A DNA stretch of 64,000 nt from Sphagnum compactum (GCA_965153455.1 OZ234494.1:7564001-7628000); one strand, 5' to 3'. Positions 1-11,395 are shown, numbered from the stretch's first letter. Notes: a model not told the origin generated them from the letters alone. Translations and numbers: made by a program.

Positions 1-67
1 GACTTGAGAAGAGTTGCCTGCAAATGGAGGAACCTGTCTGTCTGGATAAGGAGGAGCATCACGTTCT

Positions 68-400
68 TTAGTATCCACCCACCGAATCAATGGGAATACC
101 ATTCTCCATGCCTCCAACAGTGCCACAAGCCTTGGCAGTTTTGCCACAAATCATTAAACATCGCTCAAACCATGGCGGTTTGCATTGACCTGCGCCGGAT
201 TCTCCATGCTCCTGTTTCAACTGATTAAATCTCTTCCGCATTATGTGTACTTTGGACTGAACTTGAGCCCAAGTGCGTGAGGGGTCAATAGAAATGCCTC
301 CTCAATCCTCAATAAAATTTCTTGCCACTGCTGCTGTGTCATGCTATTGGCAAGAAACTTCTCCTCAAACAAATCCATCAACAATCCATCAACAATGCTG
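68..400 (-). pseudogene. Myb/SANT-like DNA-binding domain fragment, frameshifted
   Basis: The minus strand carries two adjoining reading frames that together look like a plant Myb/SANT-like (trihelix-related) domain of the type that accompanies PIF/Harbinger-like transposons. The first frame reads WQEILLRIEEAF. After a one-base frame change the second reads TWAQVQSKVHIMRKRFNQLK, then a PPWFER segment and TAKACGTVGG, ending at a TAA at 68-70. The spacing W...V..K...MRKRFNQLK...PPWFER is seen directly; the family name is from memory of such proteins. No start, no intact frame and no partner transposase are visible, so this is a relic. It could also be an exon of a gene running off the left edge. 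Confidence 0.4.
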
Positions 401-410
401 TAGAATCATC

Positions 411-962
411 TTTCCAATCTCTCTTGGATTTGGGTGGAGCTGGAGGTGCTGTGTGAGGCACAATGAACAAGGGAAGTGAAGAGCTTGAACCCATCATCAT
501 CTGGGACAAGAAACTTGGCTCTGAGACGGTTCCATGGTGAGAAAGACAGAAGAAAATGTGATTCAAAGAATTTTTTTGAGAAACACATTGCCTGTATTGT
601 GTGCAGTGAGCAAATGGCTATGGAATGCGGGCAGGTGAGCACGGGTGAGCACGACGGTGAACGGTGAAACTCGTGAGAGACACGGGCAGAGTGCTAAACG
701 GAGCGCCTCAGTTCGTGGGCAGGCCGGAAGGGGAGCTACAGTGCCAGGCAGACGTGCCAGGTGCGGCCGAGCAGAACGTGGGGATTTTCTGCCTGCCAGA
801 TTTTGTGGCTGATCGCGGGCAGATCTGCTTCTCGCGCGGCAGTCTGCTGCGCTGCTTCTTCATGTGCGCGACAGAGGGTCAGGATTCTCACACAGAAACA
901 ACAACCGATCTCCAATTTTTTCCAAAGGCCAGGAAGGAAGAGTAGGTGCTTCTTCATCAACC
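411..962 (+). promoter_or_regulatory. Upstream region and 5' leader of the pyruvate carrier gene
   Basis: No protein-coding exon is recognised between the Myb/SANT relic and the MPC start. The last ~300 bases are richer in C, G and CpG than the region further downstream, and should contain the promoter and 5' leader of the gene starting at 963. No clear TATA box is seen. Several open frames on both strands here have no recognisable motif and are taken as chance. Confidence 0.3.
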
Positions 963-3692
963 ATGTCGGCCTCCAAGGTTGCTGTTTTCTGGAACCATCC
1001 AGCAGGACCCAAAACCAGTGAGCCCCTTTTGTCGTCCATGGCTCTCTGTCCGTCAGTTCCTCGGCGTGGTGTTGCCCTAAGTTTCTGTGTTGTGCTGTGT
1101 TGTCTTGAATTCTATTGGAGGGTGTTTGATGCGTTTGGCTTGCGGTTTTGGCGAGAACCGCAGTTGCTTTGACTCTTTCTTCTACCCTCTTTCCTGGAAG
1201 CTGTAACCTAGTCTTTTACGGTTTGAGCCCCCTTTGTAAGATCGCGTGAGGAAAATCTAAGCAGAAAAGATGAAAAGATGTGATGAAAGGATGAAACACT
1301 TGGATCATATTTTTGACATTCTTAATGAAAGAAGATTGCTTTGGCAACAAGTGAGCCACCGGCATCGGTACACCCTACAGCTTCTCATATGAGCAAATGT
1401 GAAGCAGCTATGCTAGCTGGGAAGAGGGAAGAATCTTGCTGTATGTGCCACTCAAGTTGATACGGTCTTTTTGTGTGTTTGTTCAATCTTCTTTGGAATG
1501 GACCAAAAGAACCAAAACCCTGCACCTGTAGAATGGAGAGTAACTTGTGGAGAGGAACTTTTGATACTGTTGTATTACCAAAAGTTTGCTGTGACTAACT
1601 CTTCATGAAAGCAACTGGTTGCTTCTTCAATGTCAACTCGTATGAGCTTATTATCTTGTAATTTTTTTTAGGTTGAGAATGAGAGAGGGATGAGGTTGGG
1701 TTGCAACAAGGAATGGTGTTCATATGTTTTCTCTTTTCCTTTTCATTGTGATGTGCAGTTCATTTCTGGGCTCCAACTTTCAAGTGGGGAATTTCTATTG
1801 CCAATGTTGCTGACTTCTCCAAGCCACCTGACAAGATCTCATACCCTCAGCAAATTGGTATGTAAGATTTAACCCTCAAAAGTGTAGGGCTATTTCCATG
1901 GTTTTGAGGTTCCAGGAGTCCCTCAGAAACATTTGCACTTGCTAAATATAGTAGTAGACCACAAGATGTGCATTGAATGGTGAAGATTTGCAACTTTTGA
2001 TTTAGATTCCACATCAGTTCACTGTAGTTAGGGAAAGTGTTGTATTTTCTAGAAATCATGTTTATCCTTGTGCATTAACAAGCCTTGATAAGGGATTTGT
2101 AGGTTGCTCATCTTTCAGAAGTTGCACTCACACACCATTTTTCCTCCAAAAGTATGGCAACCTTGGAGGCACACTTTACTACAGGACAGCAGCAGATATT
2201 AGTGTGACATCAATTTTATCTGACGACTTCTCTAGTTGCTATGCTTCATTGACCATTCCTGTCTGAGGGCTGTTGGCAGTTTTGAGCAGTCAACATAGAC
2301 CTGGTTATAAACTTTAAAAAGCCCAGGGATGGGGACTTTTGTTGGATAAAGCAGGCTACTCCTGCACAGAAGATTATGTTCAGCTAAGAGGCTGACCCCA
2401 ATTTCTGTCTGTCTGGTGCACCTGAATCCACTGTTGTTTTGCACAATCATATCCAGATATTGAACACAAGGGCCTTATGAGTGGTTTACATTGTCCACAT
2501 GTGGCTTGTGAGATGAGGGAAGACTCACAGAATTATCTGGTGTCTTTGCATGTAACAGCTGTAACAGCTACAGGTCTCATCTGGTCTCGCTACAGCACAG
2601 TAATCACACCAGTATGTCAGCATCCACCTCTCTCCAATTGATTCTATAGATAGCCAGTTTCTTCTTGAGTTGAATGAAGCTGTGGTTGTTGCTGGTGCTT
2701 TAGATGTAGGGTACAGGTTCTCACAGCTTCATCCTGTGCCAATCAACTATCTGTTAGCTCTGATGTAGCCTCTCAAGCTCCAATGCTGCATCTACCATTG
2801 CACCAGGAATCAAGCCCGGTGCATCCTGGTTAAACACACTATCACAACTGTATAATGGAAAAGTACCCAACATGACTCTCTTACAAAAGAGTATCTGTCC
2901 CATGGTGGTTCTTTTCTTCTGAGTATGTGCTACAATAGTTGGTATATGCTCCATGATGTCAGCTGGTACCGTTTGTTTGTTTCTAGATTTCTTCTTTATG
3001 GAGAGTTGAATCCATTGAACCACTATGTGCAGAAAAATTGGAACCTATTTAGCGTGAATGTAGCAATGGCAGCAACAGGGCTCTATCAGCTCTCACGTAA
3101 AATCAGGTAGGACTCCTTACATGTTCTTTGTCTGGTTTCTCACAAAGAAAGCTTTCATATTCCATCCCCTCTGTAATCTCAAGCACTGTTCTCTTCACAT
3201 GCACTAAGCCCTGAAGCTTGCTCTAGATTGCTATGGGCAAGAGATGAACAACTATTCTTTACATTAAACATGGTATCTTGTCAAAATTCGGTTACTTCCC
3301 CTTGGGATCAGGGCAACAAAATTAGCATCATTCCTCACGGTTCATCTTGAAGGTTTCAAAGATGCTTGAAAAAAAGTCAAAATACTTTTCCTCAGTTCCA
3401 TAGTTTGCTGACCATGTGAAGAGAGTCATCTTGGGACTGTGAGTTTTGCATATTTTCTTAGCAAAACTCTGCAAAGTTCAATTTATTTTTTACAGCCACT
3501 TGGAGTTGTACTTGAACCTTTTTTTGCCTATGTGAAGATTTTGATGTTGTCTTCAGCTTTCTAAATTGTTTTGGTGTAAGTCCTCATAGGGCTATGAAGT
3601 GGTTGTGGAAGTTCTTAGGGCATGCAACTAATGAAGTTCTTGGTCAATGGTTTTGCAGCCAAGACTACTCTGGCACACTCAACAAGGTTTGA
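963..3692 (+). CDS. MPC2: Mitochondrial pyruvate carrier subunit, MPC2 type (five exons)
   Basis: Small inner-membrane protein that pairs with an MPC1-type subunit to import pyruvate into mitochondria. Exons inferred from GT-AG sites with all phases agreeing: 963-1017, 1759-1857, 2559-2611, 3033-3106, 3659-3692 (104 aa). The N-terminus reads MSASKVAVFWNHPAGPKT. The second exon gives HFWAPTFKWGISIANVADF followed by SKPPDKISYPQQI, the third TGLIWSRYSTVITP, the fourth KNWNLFSVNVAMAATGLYQL. This is the plant MPC2-like pattern (WNHPAGPKT, WAPTFKWG, KNWNLFSVN); MPC1-type proteins lack it. The ATG at 963 is the family start. The last exon (SQDYSGTLNKV, stop 3690-3692) is less certain: if the donor at 3107 is not used, the frame stops at 3108-3110, giving 94 aa. 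Family identity is very safe; exon 5 is inference. Confidence 0.92.
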
Positions 3693-5105
3693 ATGGAAAT
3701 CACTAGATTGGCTTACACCATGTGTATGTTGTTGGTCCTGGTTCCAAAAGTCAGGCATAAGCTGCAAAAGAAAAAGTCACTAGTGCTCGACATTCTTGGG
3801 TATGCATATGTGAACGTCACCATGAATAATAAAATGTTGTCTTTATACTTTGGGATGGTGAAAACTATTTATTTCTCTTTGATCCTGCAGGTTGATGTGT
3901 AGATGGTGAATGTCATCCAGAATGTTCTGGCTTTTCAAGGTGTAAAGTATCATATCAGGCAAGTAGGAAGGTACTAAAAGTAGGAGTGTCCTTGTTACTC
4001 TCTGTTACAGTTCCTGTTGGTGCATTTGTGCTTTTGGGTGCTTTCTCTTTGTAGGATGATGGTCTTCTCTTTTTTAACCTCTATTTCCCCTTTGGGATGG
4101 GTGTTTGTTCTTTATTTAAGTTTGGCAGGGTTTCATGTGGACACATTATACAACAGATAACACATTTCCTGCCATATAGTGTATTTTACTGCACCATATG
4201 TTTCAAAAGCCTGGTCTAGTAGTTGCAACTAAGTACCTCCAAGACCAATCTGTGGTGTGTCTGCCATCAATTTTTCCTACAAGGTTTCATTTCTACACCT
4301 GGTTCTAATACTTGCAACTCATAGCAATGCACCTTTGGAACCAGAATGTGGTGTTAGTAATTTCACCATGAGACATCACATTGTCCAAAATTTGGTCATG
4401 ACATGTGCATACTGCTTGTGTTATTGAAGTTAATGGAATAATGAAAGCAGCAACTTGTTTCATACAGCTGGGACTGATGTCACCCATGATAACAACTTAA
4501 AATTGATATTGGAGACAACATACAGCAAGATTTTCTTCTAACCTGCATCAGTTTCTACCTAATTTCTTGTGCTCAACTACTTGAGACTATTTTGATTTGT
4601 GGATCACCTTCCTTGGACATCAGCCCATCTCCAAACATAGACGTGAAGATGGATCAACTGGAATATGCACCTACCTAGTAATCCAGTGGGCAGTTTACTA
4701 AGTTTCGTAGGACCATAAAAATTGAAGTGTACTGCTAGATGATTTCTAAGCTATGTAACTCACTGTACAACAAGTGTCGGTTCAAAGCATATCATCAAGC
4801 AAGTAAGGACATCTTGCTGTGATAGTTCCAGATTTCTCAGGATGCTTCAGGCCTGGATGAGTAGGCAACATCTCAAGCTGCTAACACCAGCTAAGAACTT
4901 TTCTTCTGGAGAGATCAACTTCAATGAAGAGAGTATCACTAACAAAATTTTGACATCACTACATACCTCCTTGCTTTGGGTGATCAAAGTCCCTCAAATC
5001 CTGCATGGATATTTGGGGCCTTCTTTATCAGATGGCATGAACTTCTTTTCAAACATTTCATGCGCATGACCTTTTTAATGTGCAAGCAGTAGAGATCTTT
5101 GATGC
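3693..5105. other. Intergenic, no gene recognised
   Basis: Space between the converging 3' ends of the pyruvate carrier and monooxygenase genes. It should hold both 3' UTRs. Short open frames at 3693-3902, 4305-4487 and 4842-5069 have no recognisable motif and are not supported as genes. Confidence 0.4.
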
Positions 5106-7103
5106 TCATCGGAAATAAGTGGCAGTGGAGGTGTAATCCTTCTTGGGCCCAGTGACAGAATATGAGATCTCCATCTGTGCAATGCTGTTGCCTGAGAAAG
5201 AAAATTGATAGGAAGCATTGTACAGGTCTTTCCCACAGAGGTGTTGACCTGCTGCCCTCCAACCCCCAGACATTTCAATTCCCCCTTTTTCTGTGGCAGA
5301 CGAAGGTTTGGGGGACAGGAATTGAAGAGAATGGAAAGGAGAACCCCTGCTCCCTTGATTTTCAAAAAAGACATCAATCTGGTTGGTGTGTGTGTCATAC
5401 ACATATACATACTTGCGATGTACTCGGAAGTGCTGGCCCTGCTGCATGGAAAGCTCCCCAACCTCAGTGTAGAGGTATTCATGGGACAAGTCAGTGACAG
5501 AGAAGGTTGCTGTCCCCTTAACCTCTCCAGAATTGGCAAAATCTATCCGGTTTTCAATACGTCGATGAAGAGTCCATGAACCAGCCAGTGAGCGGAACAC
5601 TGCATGAGGTACCATCTTACCATCTAAAAACTCCTTACATGCCTTCTCCAGAACTTCCACAGCTTCTTCTGCCACACTTCCTCTACGAAAGTGGGCAGGT
5701 ATAGATATATTGTGTTTCTGATTCCAATCCTTTGAGGGAAGTACATTCAGATCTGCAGCGAAGGTGTCTGCAAAACCTACATAGTCTCCATGTGGAAATT
5801 GGGGCCGTGGAGTTTGACTTTTGATCCATTTCTCAAAGGCAATTCCTTCTTGCTGGACAGACTCTGGTATGGGTGGTAAGTCCCCAGAAAAGATAGCAGC
5901 TGCCCACCTAGCTTGCAATTCCATAACACCAAAAAAGGTTCCCCGATACATCCCCACAAAAGCAGACCCAGGAAGTGAGGGATGGAAGGTGGAACGGTGC
6001 AGAAGGAATGGCACAAATCTGTCAGCAGGGTCAAAGGATAAAGTATCAAGCACATCAGATGAAAGGTAAGGCATGGAAGATTGGAAACCTGTGCAGAAGA
6101 TAATGCAATCAACTTCAGGAATGGTGGTCTGATCTTCCAGGATCACTGTCTGGCCCTGCACCTCTTGCACCTTTCCACGTCGAACCATGATGTGGTTTGA
6201 ACGGACAAGTTCCAGGTATGAATCAGAGATGGCAATAATGGGGGGATCAGTGTCCTGCTGCAAGTTAAGGGCCCCCTGATCACCACACAACTTACGAAAG
6301 TACTGATTTGCTTTTCGATTTTCCTCCTCATTAGGGAAGACCTCCTCACCCTGTGACTGGCGAGTAGAGTGGCGGTAAAGGACTAAGTCTAAAGGAAAGA
6401 AGGGTGTGGAGGCTGAATCAGGGTCGAGGGCAATATAACGTGGAAGAACCCAGAATGGGCGACTGACTATGTTTATCACTTCAGTAGCAAGTGGAGCAAG
6501 ATCCGCTGCCACCTCTGCTGAACTGAATGATGCACCAAGAATCACCACCCGTTTACCTCTAAATCTTTCTGGTGAGCGGTACTCGGAGCTGTGCAAGACT
6601 TCACCAGGAAAGCCATCAAGTCCTTGAATGCTAGGTGTGTAGGGAATGGAGAAGAATCCTGATGCAAACACTACAAAATCAAATATCTGAGATCCTGCTT
6701 TAGATCCCTGATACTTTTGCTCCAAAGATGACCATTGTACAAGCCACTTGTCATTGTTGCTTCTTGAGACATTTGTAACTTCTGACCCAAGACAGAAGTG
6801 AACAGGTTGGAGGAATTTGTTGGCATAAGCTTGAAGGTAGCCATATACATCATGCTGAGAAGGGAATATGGGAGAGTCAGAATCCCATGGGAAGTCAGAA
6901 AAGCAGCATGAATACCGTGAATCGTTGGTTCTTAAAGAGAACCAGCAGGAACTTGATTGAGGGTTCCATACCCCACCAAGATCAGGTCGCTTGTCAAAGA
7001 GAGTAGGGAAAAGACCAACCTCCAGCATGCTCTTGGCAGCCACAAGCCCTGCTGGACCTGCACCAATTATTGCTACCATCTTTCTACCTATCATAGCCTC
7101 CAT
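5106..7103 (-). CDS. Flavin-containing monooxygenase with C-terminal DUF6314-like domain
   Basis: Single-exon gene, 665 aa from the ATG at 7103. Residues 10-20 read VAIIGAGPAGL, the FAD-binding GxGxxG. FPGEVLHSSEY (about 165-175) is the FMO-identifying FxGxxxHxxxY motif. VVILGASFSSAEVAADL (about 186-202) is the NADPH-binding Rossmann motif, and IIFCTGF (about 334-340) is the late conserved C/A-TG-F/Y motif. Family members use FAD, NADPH and O2 to oxygenate N or S atoms or aliphatic carbons; the substrate here is unknown. After residue ~500 the protein continues with FRSLAGSWTLHRRI, GKDLYNASYQFSF and VTGPKKDYTSTATYFR, which I match from memory to the DUF6314 pattern (G-W-x-x-x-R near the start, H-x-C-x-x-D-x-Y and GPxKDY late). 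The frame is open 63 codons upstream, but that leader is hydrophobic and lies before the FAD fold, so the internal ATG is preferred. Plant FMOs are usually multi-exon; this one has no intron in its CDS. Confidence 0.93.
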   Translation of the reverse strand: MEAMIGRKMVAIIGAGPAGLVAAKSMLEVGLFPTLFDKRPDLGGVWNPQSSSCWFSLRTNDSRYSCCFSDFPWDSDSPIFPSQHDVYGYLQAYANKFLQPVHFCLGSEVTNVSRSNNDKWLVQWSSLEQKYQGSKAGSQIFDFVVFASGFFSIPYTPSIQGLDGFPGEVLHSSEYRSPERFRGKRVVILGASFSSAEVAADLAPLATEVINIVSRPFWVLPRYIALDPDSASTPFFPLDLVLYRHSTRQSQGEEVFPNEEENRKANQYFRKLCGDQGALNLQQDTDPPIIAISDSYLELVRSNHIMVRRGKVQEVQGQTVILEDQTTIPEVDCIIFCTGFQSSMPYLSSDVLDTLSFDPADRFVPFLLHRSTFHPSLPGSAFVGMYRGTFFGVMELQARWAAAIFSGDLPPIPESVQQEGIAFEKWIKSQTPRPQFPHGDYVGFADTFAADLNVLPSKDWNQKHNISIPAHFRRGSVAEEAVEVLEKACKEFLDGKMVPHAVFRSLAGSWTLHRRIENRIDFANSGEVKGTATFSVTDLSHEYLYTEVGELSMQQGQHFRVHRKYVYVYDTHTNQIDVFFENQGSRGSPFHSLQFLSPKPSSATEKGGIEMSGGWRAAGQHLCGKDLYNASYQFSFSGNSIAQMEISYSVTGPKKDYTSTATYFR

Positions 7104-8400
7104 ATCACCATCTTGGTTCCAAGTTTGGCATGCTGACACGGGTCTTATCTGCTTGCATTCAACAGATGAGCGCAACAAAAATGGGAGTGTCCTGCAGAGA
7201 AAATGCACAAGGCAAGTCAATAATCTGAGACAAATGATCCCCATGAACATAACCAGCGGAATGGGGTATTTCCTGGTCATCATACATTTCACATGATGAG
7301 ATCTTAATGAAGTGCATCCAAAAGAGTCTAGGTTCAGTTACCCCTGAATTCTTCCACAAAGACTGATGCATGCCATTTATAAGCCTGCTTTGCCTTGCTT
7401 CCTTTCTCCCCTTCTTCTTCCTGCTCTCAGCCAACTAAGTGCCCAACTAACACTGATGATACAACAACAATGAAGAATTCCTCGATGATGCAGGGAAGTA
7501 CAGATGTCTGACATACAGATGTATGTTTGACACAGATGGCTTCAATAAATTCTGTCACAAAGCATGCTGAGTTAAAGTATATCACATGTCAAACCATACA
7601 TCAACAATGAATGTATACAACAACATATATCAGCCTGGATCCGCGTGAGACCTACTGATATATAGCTAGGTATACACGATTGAGCATCTCAGTTTTAGGA
7701 CTGCGGAAGAAGCTATTTTGACCATTGCTGCCAGATATCTTGGCTCTCAACTTCCCTAAGAAATGAAATGAGCACCACCTCAAATTTCAGAGGTGCTTGT
7801 TCACTCAAAGGAGAGCAGACATAAAACTGTTACCTGCCTAATGCAACAAACAATTGCGAAATACTCGACGCGGATAAACCCAAACGCTTGAAACCCTAGA
7901 TCGATGCCGCCAACACGCCCCGCCCCCACCCAACATAGAGATCACCATTTCAGTCACACACACAAGAAAACATTCCAACAGATCGGAGCATCCAATCATC
8001 AATTTATGGAATCCTATGGGAAGACGAAATTTGGCAACAACAGACCTTGATGGAAGCGTGGATCACTTGAAGAAATATTCAACAATCCCTCGTCATATTG
8101 TCTTCTTCTTCTTCTTTTTCTTCACAATTGTTGAAGAAGTCAAAAACCCATCACTCCAGTTTTTATATACCTCGTACAAGAACGAGCTCCTGGTGGATAT
8201 CACAAATATGTCAAAATCCAAGACGAAAAAATAACAAGGCATATACTCGAGTCTTTGATGACCAGGCTTGCATCCCACAACTTGCTATCTTTTCATTCCA
8301 TTTTGTATGTTACATTTATCACGTAAAAACGTAAAACCCAGCTTTTTCTAGTGGACACTTTACAAAGCGTACCAAGCCTTCCGGCATCCAGGTATCATGA
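7104..8400 (-). promoter_or_regulatory. Upstream region of the monooxygenase gene
   Basis: Contains the 5' leader and promoter of the minus-strand monooxygenase. An acceptor-like CAG on the minus strand near 7152 leaves room for a leader intron. A CTT/TTC microsatellite sits at about 8098-8125. No other coding exon is recognised; the small frames at 8016-8334 overlap the microsatellite and look random. Confidence 0.35.
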
Positions 8401-8429
8401 GGAAAATAAATTTTAATAGACCCATGGAG

Positions 8430-8575
8430 GGATGTCGTAGGCCATAAGCCAAATGTCTTTAGGCATTAAGCCACAAGTCTTAGGCCTTAAGTCAAATGTC
8501 CTGAGACCTAAACCAAATCTCATTGGCCATTCACAAAAAGTCCACTGTAACACCTTAAGCCAATTGTCTTAAGCC
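8430..8575 (+). repeat. Short tandem array, ~22-bp unit (TTAAGCCAAATGTC-like)
   Basis: Successive degenerate units of the form AGGCcaTAAGCCAAATGTCtT repeat about every 22 bases (aggccataagccaaatgtc, then aggcattaagccacaagtc, then aggccttaagtcaaatgtc, and so on). Related units reappear at 11040-11270 on the far side of the gypsy-like block, suggesting both belong to the same element or were amplified together. Confidence 0.55.
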
Positions 8576-9020
8576 ATTTGACACACCCTTTCTCACTTGT
8601 TCCACACGCCATGTCAAGCTTCTCTTGTGTCCCCTCCTTTAGTTCCCAATTACCTGCACACCCCACTACACATTTGGTTAGTCTCAAAGTCTTGACCCCT
8701 CAAGATGACTCAAACTCTCTACTTAGATTTGTCAGACTTTGCTATCAAAATTAAGTCCTAGTCTAACTCGGAGCCAGCCTTGGGCTCGACTCCCAAAGCT
8801 GACCCAAATAGGCCCTTAGAACCGGGTCAACTCCAAGTTGCCCCGGGCCTTCCTGTAACCAACTCCTGGAATCGGTCCAAAGAAGACTTCAACTCGGACA
8901 ATACCAAGTTGTTTCAGGGCTAACCCTCTTTTGGCAGCCTCAGAGCTTGAAACAGACATCTCTTAATCATCCCCATTGTTTTAATGGGCCAACCCAAGGA
9001 GACAACACTTAATTGTCCGT

Positions 9021-9290
9021 TGAAGGTTTTAACAGACAGTGCCTTGCATTATAATCCCAAGGACAACCCTTAGTCATCCTCTTGGCCAACGAGAGCTTGA
9101 GCTTCTGCTTTAGCCCATCTGGACCCCTAAGTCTGGATGTCACCCGACTCTTAGAGGAGTCGAACCTTATGGAATCATTTTTGGTTTAACACCCATATCA
9201 CCTTAGTGCCCCACTAAGGTGGTCTCATATGAGGCTCGTTGTCACTTAAGACATTTCTTAAGCAGAAAGGCATTCACCCCCACCTTCGGG
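9021..9290. repeat. Dispersed repeat family A/B/C, copy A
   Basis: Begins near a TGTCCGTTGAAGG-like sequence, then carries GTGCCTTGCATTATAATCCC, TTAGCCCATCTGGACCCC and AGTGCCCCACTAAGGTGG in order, and ends with a TTAAGCAGAAAGGCAT-type motif. The same ordered landmarks occur in copy B (10760-11035) and copy C (25220-25465), with clear substitutions between copies, so the copies are old. Confidence 0.7.
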
Positions 9291-10359
9291 AGGTTTACAT
9301 TTTCGTAGACACAAATAACATGTCAACCTTGTTATGGCAAGTTCACCTTTTTACCACCCTTATACTTCAAACCTTTTAGAAAGTAGCTAGTTCTCGATTT
9401 AGGTGTAATTTGTATTCCAAACATTTTCTAATAGATGCAGGAGGAATCTTAGACACCTTTCATGTCCATCTTTGTGATAGTTTCTTAAACCACATTAGTA
9501 CCTTTTAAATCCGCTTCTCTTAGCAAACGCCATTTCCCCTTGGGCACCTCAAAACATTTGAGGGTTAAGCTTCATGTCTAGGCTTGTTCTCTTGATGACC
9601 CTAGGCAACCATGAGAGGGTAAGACTATTAAACGTGTTAATAGATAGTGTCGACTTGGGCTTAGCCAAGCCGGGCTCCTTTTACCTTAGAAGGACTCCAT
9701 GCATTGAAAATTTCGTTCCCACAAGCTTATTAATAGTTCGGGGACATGTCATTTAATATGCGCACATGACTACCATAATCTCATAGATTATGCTTAATTG
9801 AGCCATTAGAATTTGTTTTTCAAGTTCAATTCTTTAAGTCTGTTTTTGTTGGCTATTGTCATCTCAACTCAATCTTCATATACTTCTTCTATGGTTCAAA
9901 TTTTTCGTACATCTTGACGACAAACCGACTATCACCTACCTTAGTTTTAGTTTAGATATAGGTTCATTTTTCTAGATTTCGCTTTCACCCCCCACTTTAG
10001 AAGGTTGGGTTTTACTTTGATGTGCTGGATTTTTCTTTATGCATTTTTTTGTTTCCCATATCACGACCCTGCTCCCATTTAAACTTTTCAACCATTTCCA
10101 ACAAGTGGTATAAGTGAGCGAACTTCACTCACTATGACTATTTCAGGTGACATCCTTTCCGCTTGATTAGGTATTGCTTGCTAATTTTTTAAATTTGTTT
10201 TGTGACTAAAATGCATTTTACTTCCTTAGTGTACTTATGGTCAATGAAGTTGAATCTTGGGTGATAGGCTTGTTTTCAATCCTTCCTTTTCTTGTCCTCA
10301 TCAATTGGTTTCAATTTGGACACGTGAAAAGTTGAATGGGCTACTAATCGAATGGGCTA

Positions 10360-10760
10360 GTTGATAATTGTAAAATATAGACATCCACGCAGGGTTTATG
10401 AATGACCTTATAAGGATTCACATACTTTGGAACAAACCCTTTGCCAAAGTTTTGAGTATTTTAAAATCCTTAATATTTAATCACATGTAACCACATTAAG
10501 TCCCTCAACTCGAACTTTATATGGCTTCATGATTTATTGGCTTGTTTATCATAATTCACCTTTTTCTAAGAGCTTAATGGCTTGTAACTTCTTCTCTTCA
10601 CGATCCTTGGCAATTTTTGTTACATACTTGCTACCTTCACGGTGAGATTCATTTTAGTGGCCGAGCGTTCTGTGGAATTGTAACAAAATTGCACCAATTC
10701 CAAATGGTCGTCCAATCCTTATGATCATTGACGATGAAATTACAGAGGTATTGATTCAAT
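10360..10760 (-). pseudogene. Ty3/gypsy integrase C-terminal region, broken
   Basis: On the minus strand one frame reads RILNQYLCNFIVNDHKDW (about 10755-10700). Further on come FELRDLMWLHV and FGKGFVPKYVNPYKVIHKP followed by DVYILQL. These correspond to the end of the integrase core (NRxLxQYLRxFV..DW) and to the C-terminal GDxVWL...KF..KYxGPYxVxxxxxxxxYxLxLP module of gypsy elements, known from the family. Several stops interrupt the frame. The upstream TDGQTERV motif is missing: copy B of the dispersed repeat takes its place, so the join may be an insertion or rearrangement point. Confidence 0.65.
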
Positions 10761-11035
10761 ATCCTGTTGAAAGTTTTAAGGGGATAGTGCCTTGCATTAC
10801 AATCCCGAAGACAATCCTTAATCGTCCTTTTGGCCGGTGAAAGCTTGAGCTCCTTCCTTAGCCCATTTGGACCCCTAAGTCCAAATGTCACCTGACTTTT
10901 AGAAGAAGAATTGAATTTTGCAAAGCCATTTCTAGCTTAACACCCATATTGCCTTAGTGCCCCACTAGGGTGATTTCGATATGAGGCCCATTCCGCTTAA
11001 AACACTTCTTAAGCGGAAGGGCATGTCACCATTGT
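10760..11035. repeat. Dispersed repeat family A/B/C, copy B
   Basis: Shares the ordered landmarks of copy A: GTTGAAAGTTTTAAGGGGA, AGTGCCTTGCATTACAATCC, TTAGCCCATTTGGACCCCTA, TTAGTGCCCCACTAGG and TTAAGCGGAAGGGCATGTCA. It abuts the integrase relic on its left and a degenerate tandem array on its right. Confidence 0.7.
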
Positions 11036-11039
11036 TTAG

Positions 11040-11270
11040 CCGCAAGAACCTGAAGCCAAATTCTTTTGGTAAAGACATTAAGCCAAAATTCCCTCGAGTG
11101 CATCAAACCAAATGTCTTATAAAAATGTTAAGTCAAAAGTCCCATGAGCACTGTAAACGAAAATGTTATGAACAGCCTTAGCAAAGAACCTTAGACCATA
11201 GGCCCAAAGCCCTATGAACATCCTAAGACAAATATCTTGCAAACATGGTTAGCCCAATGTCCTTGGAACC
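11040..11270 (+). repeat. Degenerate ~25-bp tandem array (TTAAGCCAAAA-like)
   Basis: Recurring cores such as ATTAAGCCAAAATTCC, ATCAAACCAAATGTCTT and GTTAAGTCAAAAGTCCC follow each other at about 25-26 bases. The cores resemble those of the array at 8430-8575. No coding potential is claimed for the open frame that crosses it (10981-11181). Confidence 0.5.
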
Positions 11271-11395
11271 AATATGAAATAACCCTAGGTCATAAATTTC
11301 AAAAATGAGATAAAAGTCAATCTGGTTAGGCCTAGTGTTAGACCTTAAACCATGAAGTTTAATCCCCAGCCAAAGCACCCTTTGGCTTGGGAATT

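Larger units (their letters stand above)
8576..11039 (-). mobile_element. Degenerate Ty3/gypsy-type retrotransposon region
   Basis: The minus strand carries remains of a Ty3/gypsy polyprotein (integrase detailed separately) embedded in sequence that recurs elsewhere in the window. The block 8578-9290 is similar along its length to 24793-25465, and its inner part (9021-9290) is repeated again at 10760-11035. Every reading frame is broken by stops, so the element is dead. True LTR ends, primer-binding site and target duplications could not be found by eye, so the borders are approximate. Open frames at 9574-9756 and 10981-11181 lie inside the block and have no motifs. Confidence 0.6.

Noticed and set aside
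5162-5579. Plus-strand frames of 111 and 124 codons and a 154-codon minus frame inside the monooxygenase
   Set aside because: Shadows of the real monooxygenase frame in other phases.
7104-7292. 63-codon in-frame extension upstream of the monooxygenase start, with a hydrophobic stretch that could act as a membrane anchor
   Set aside because: The family starts shortly before the FAD motif, and an acceptor-like CAG lies between the two, so the extension is more likely leader or intron.
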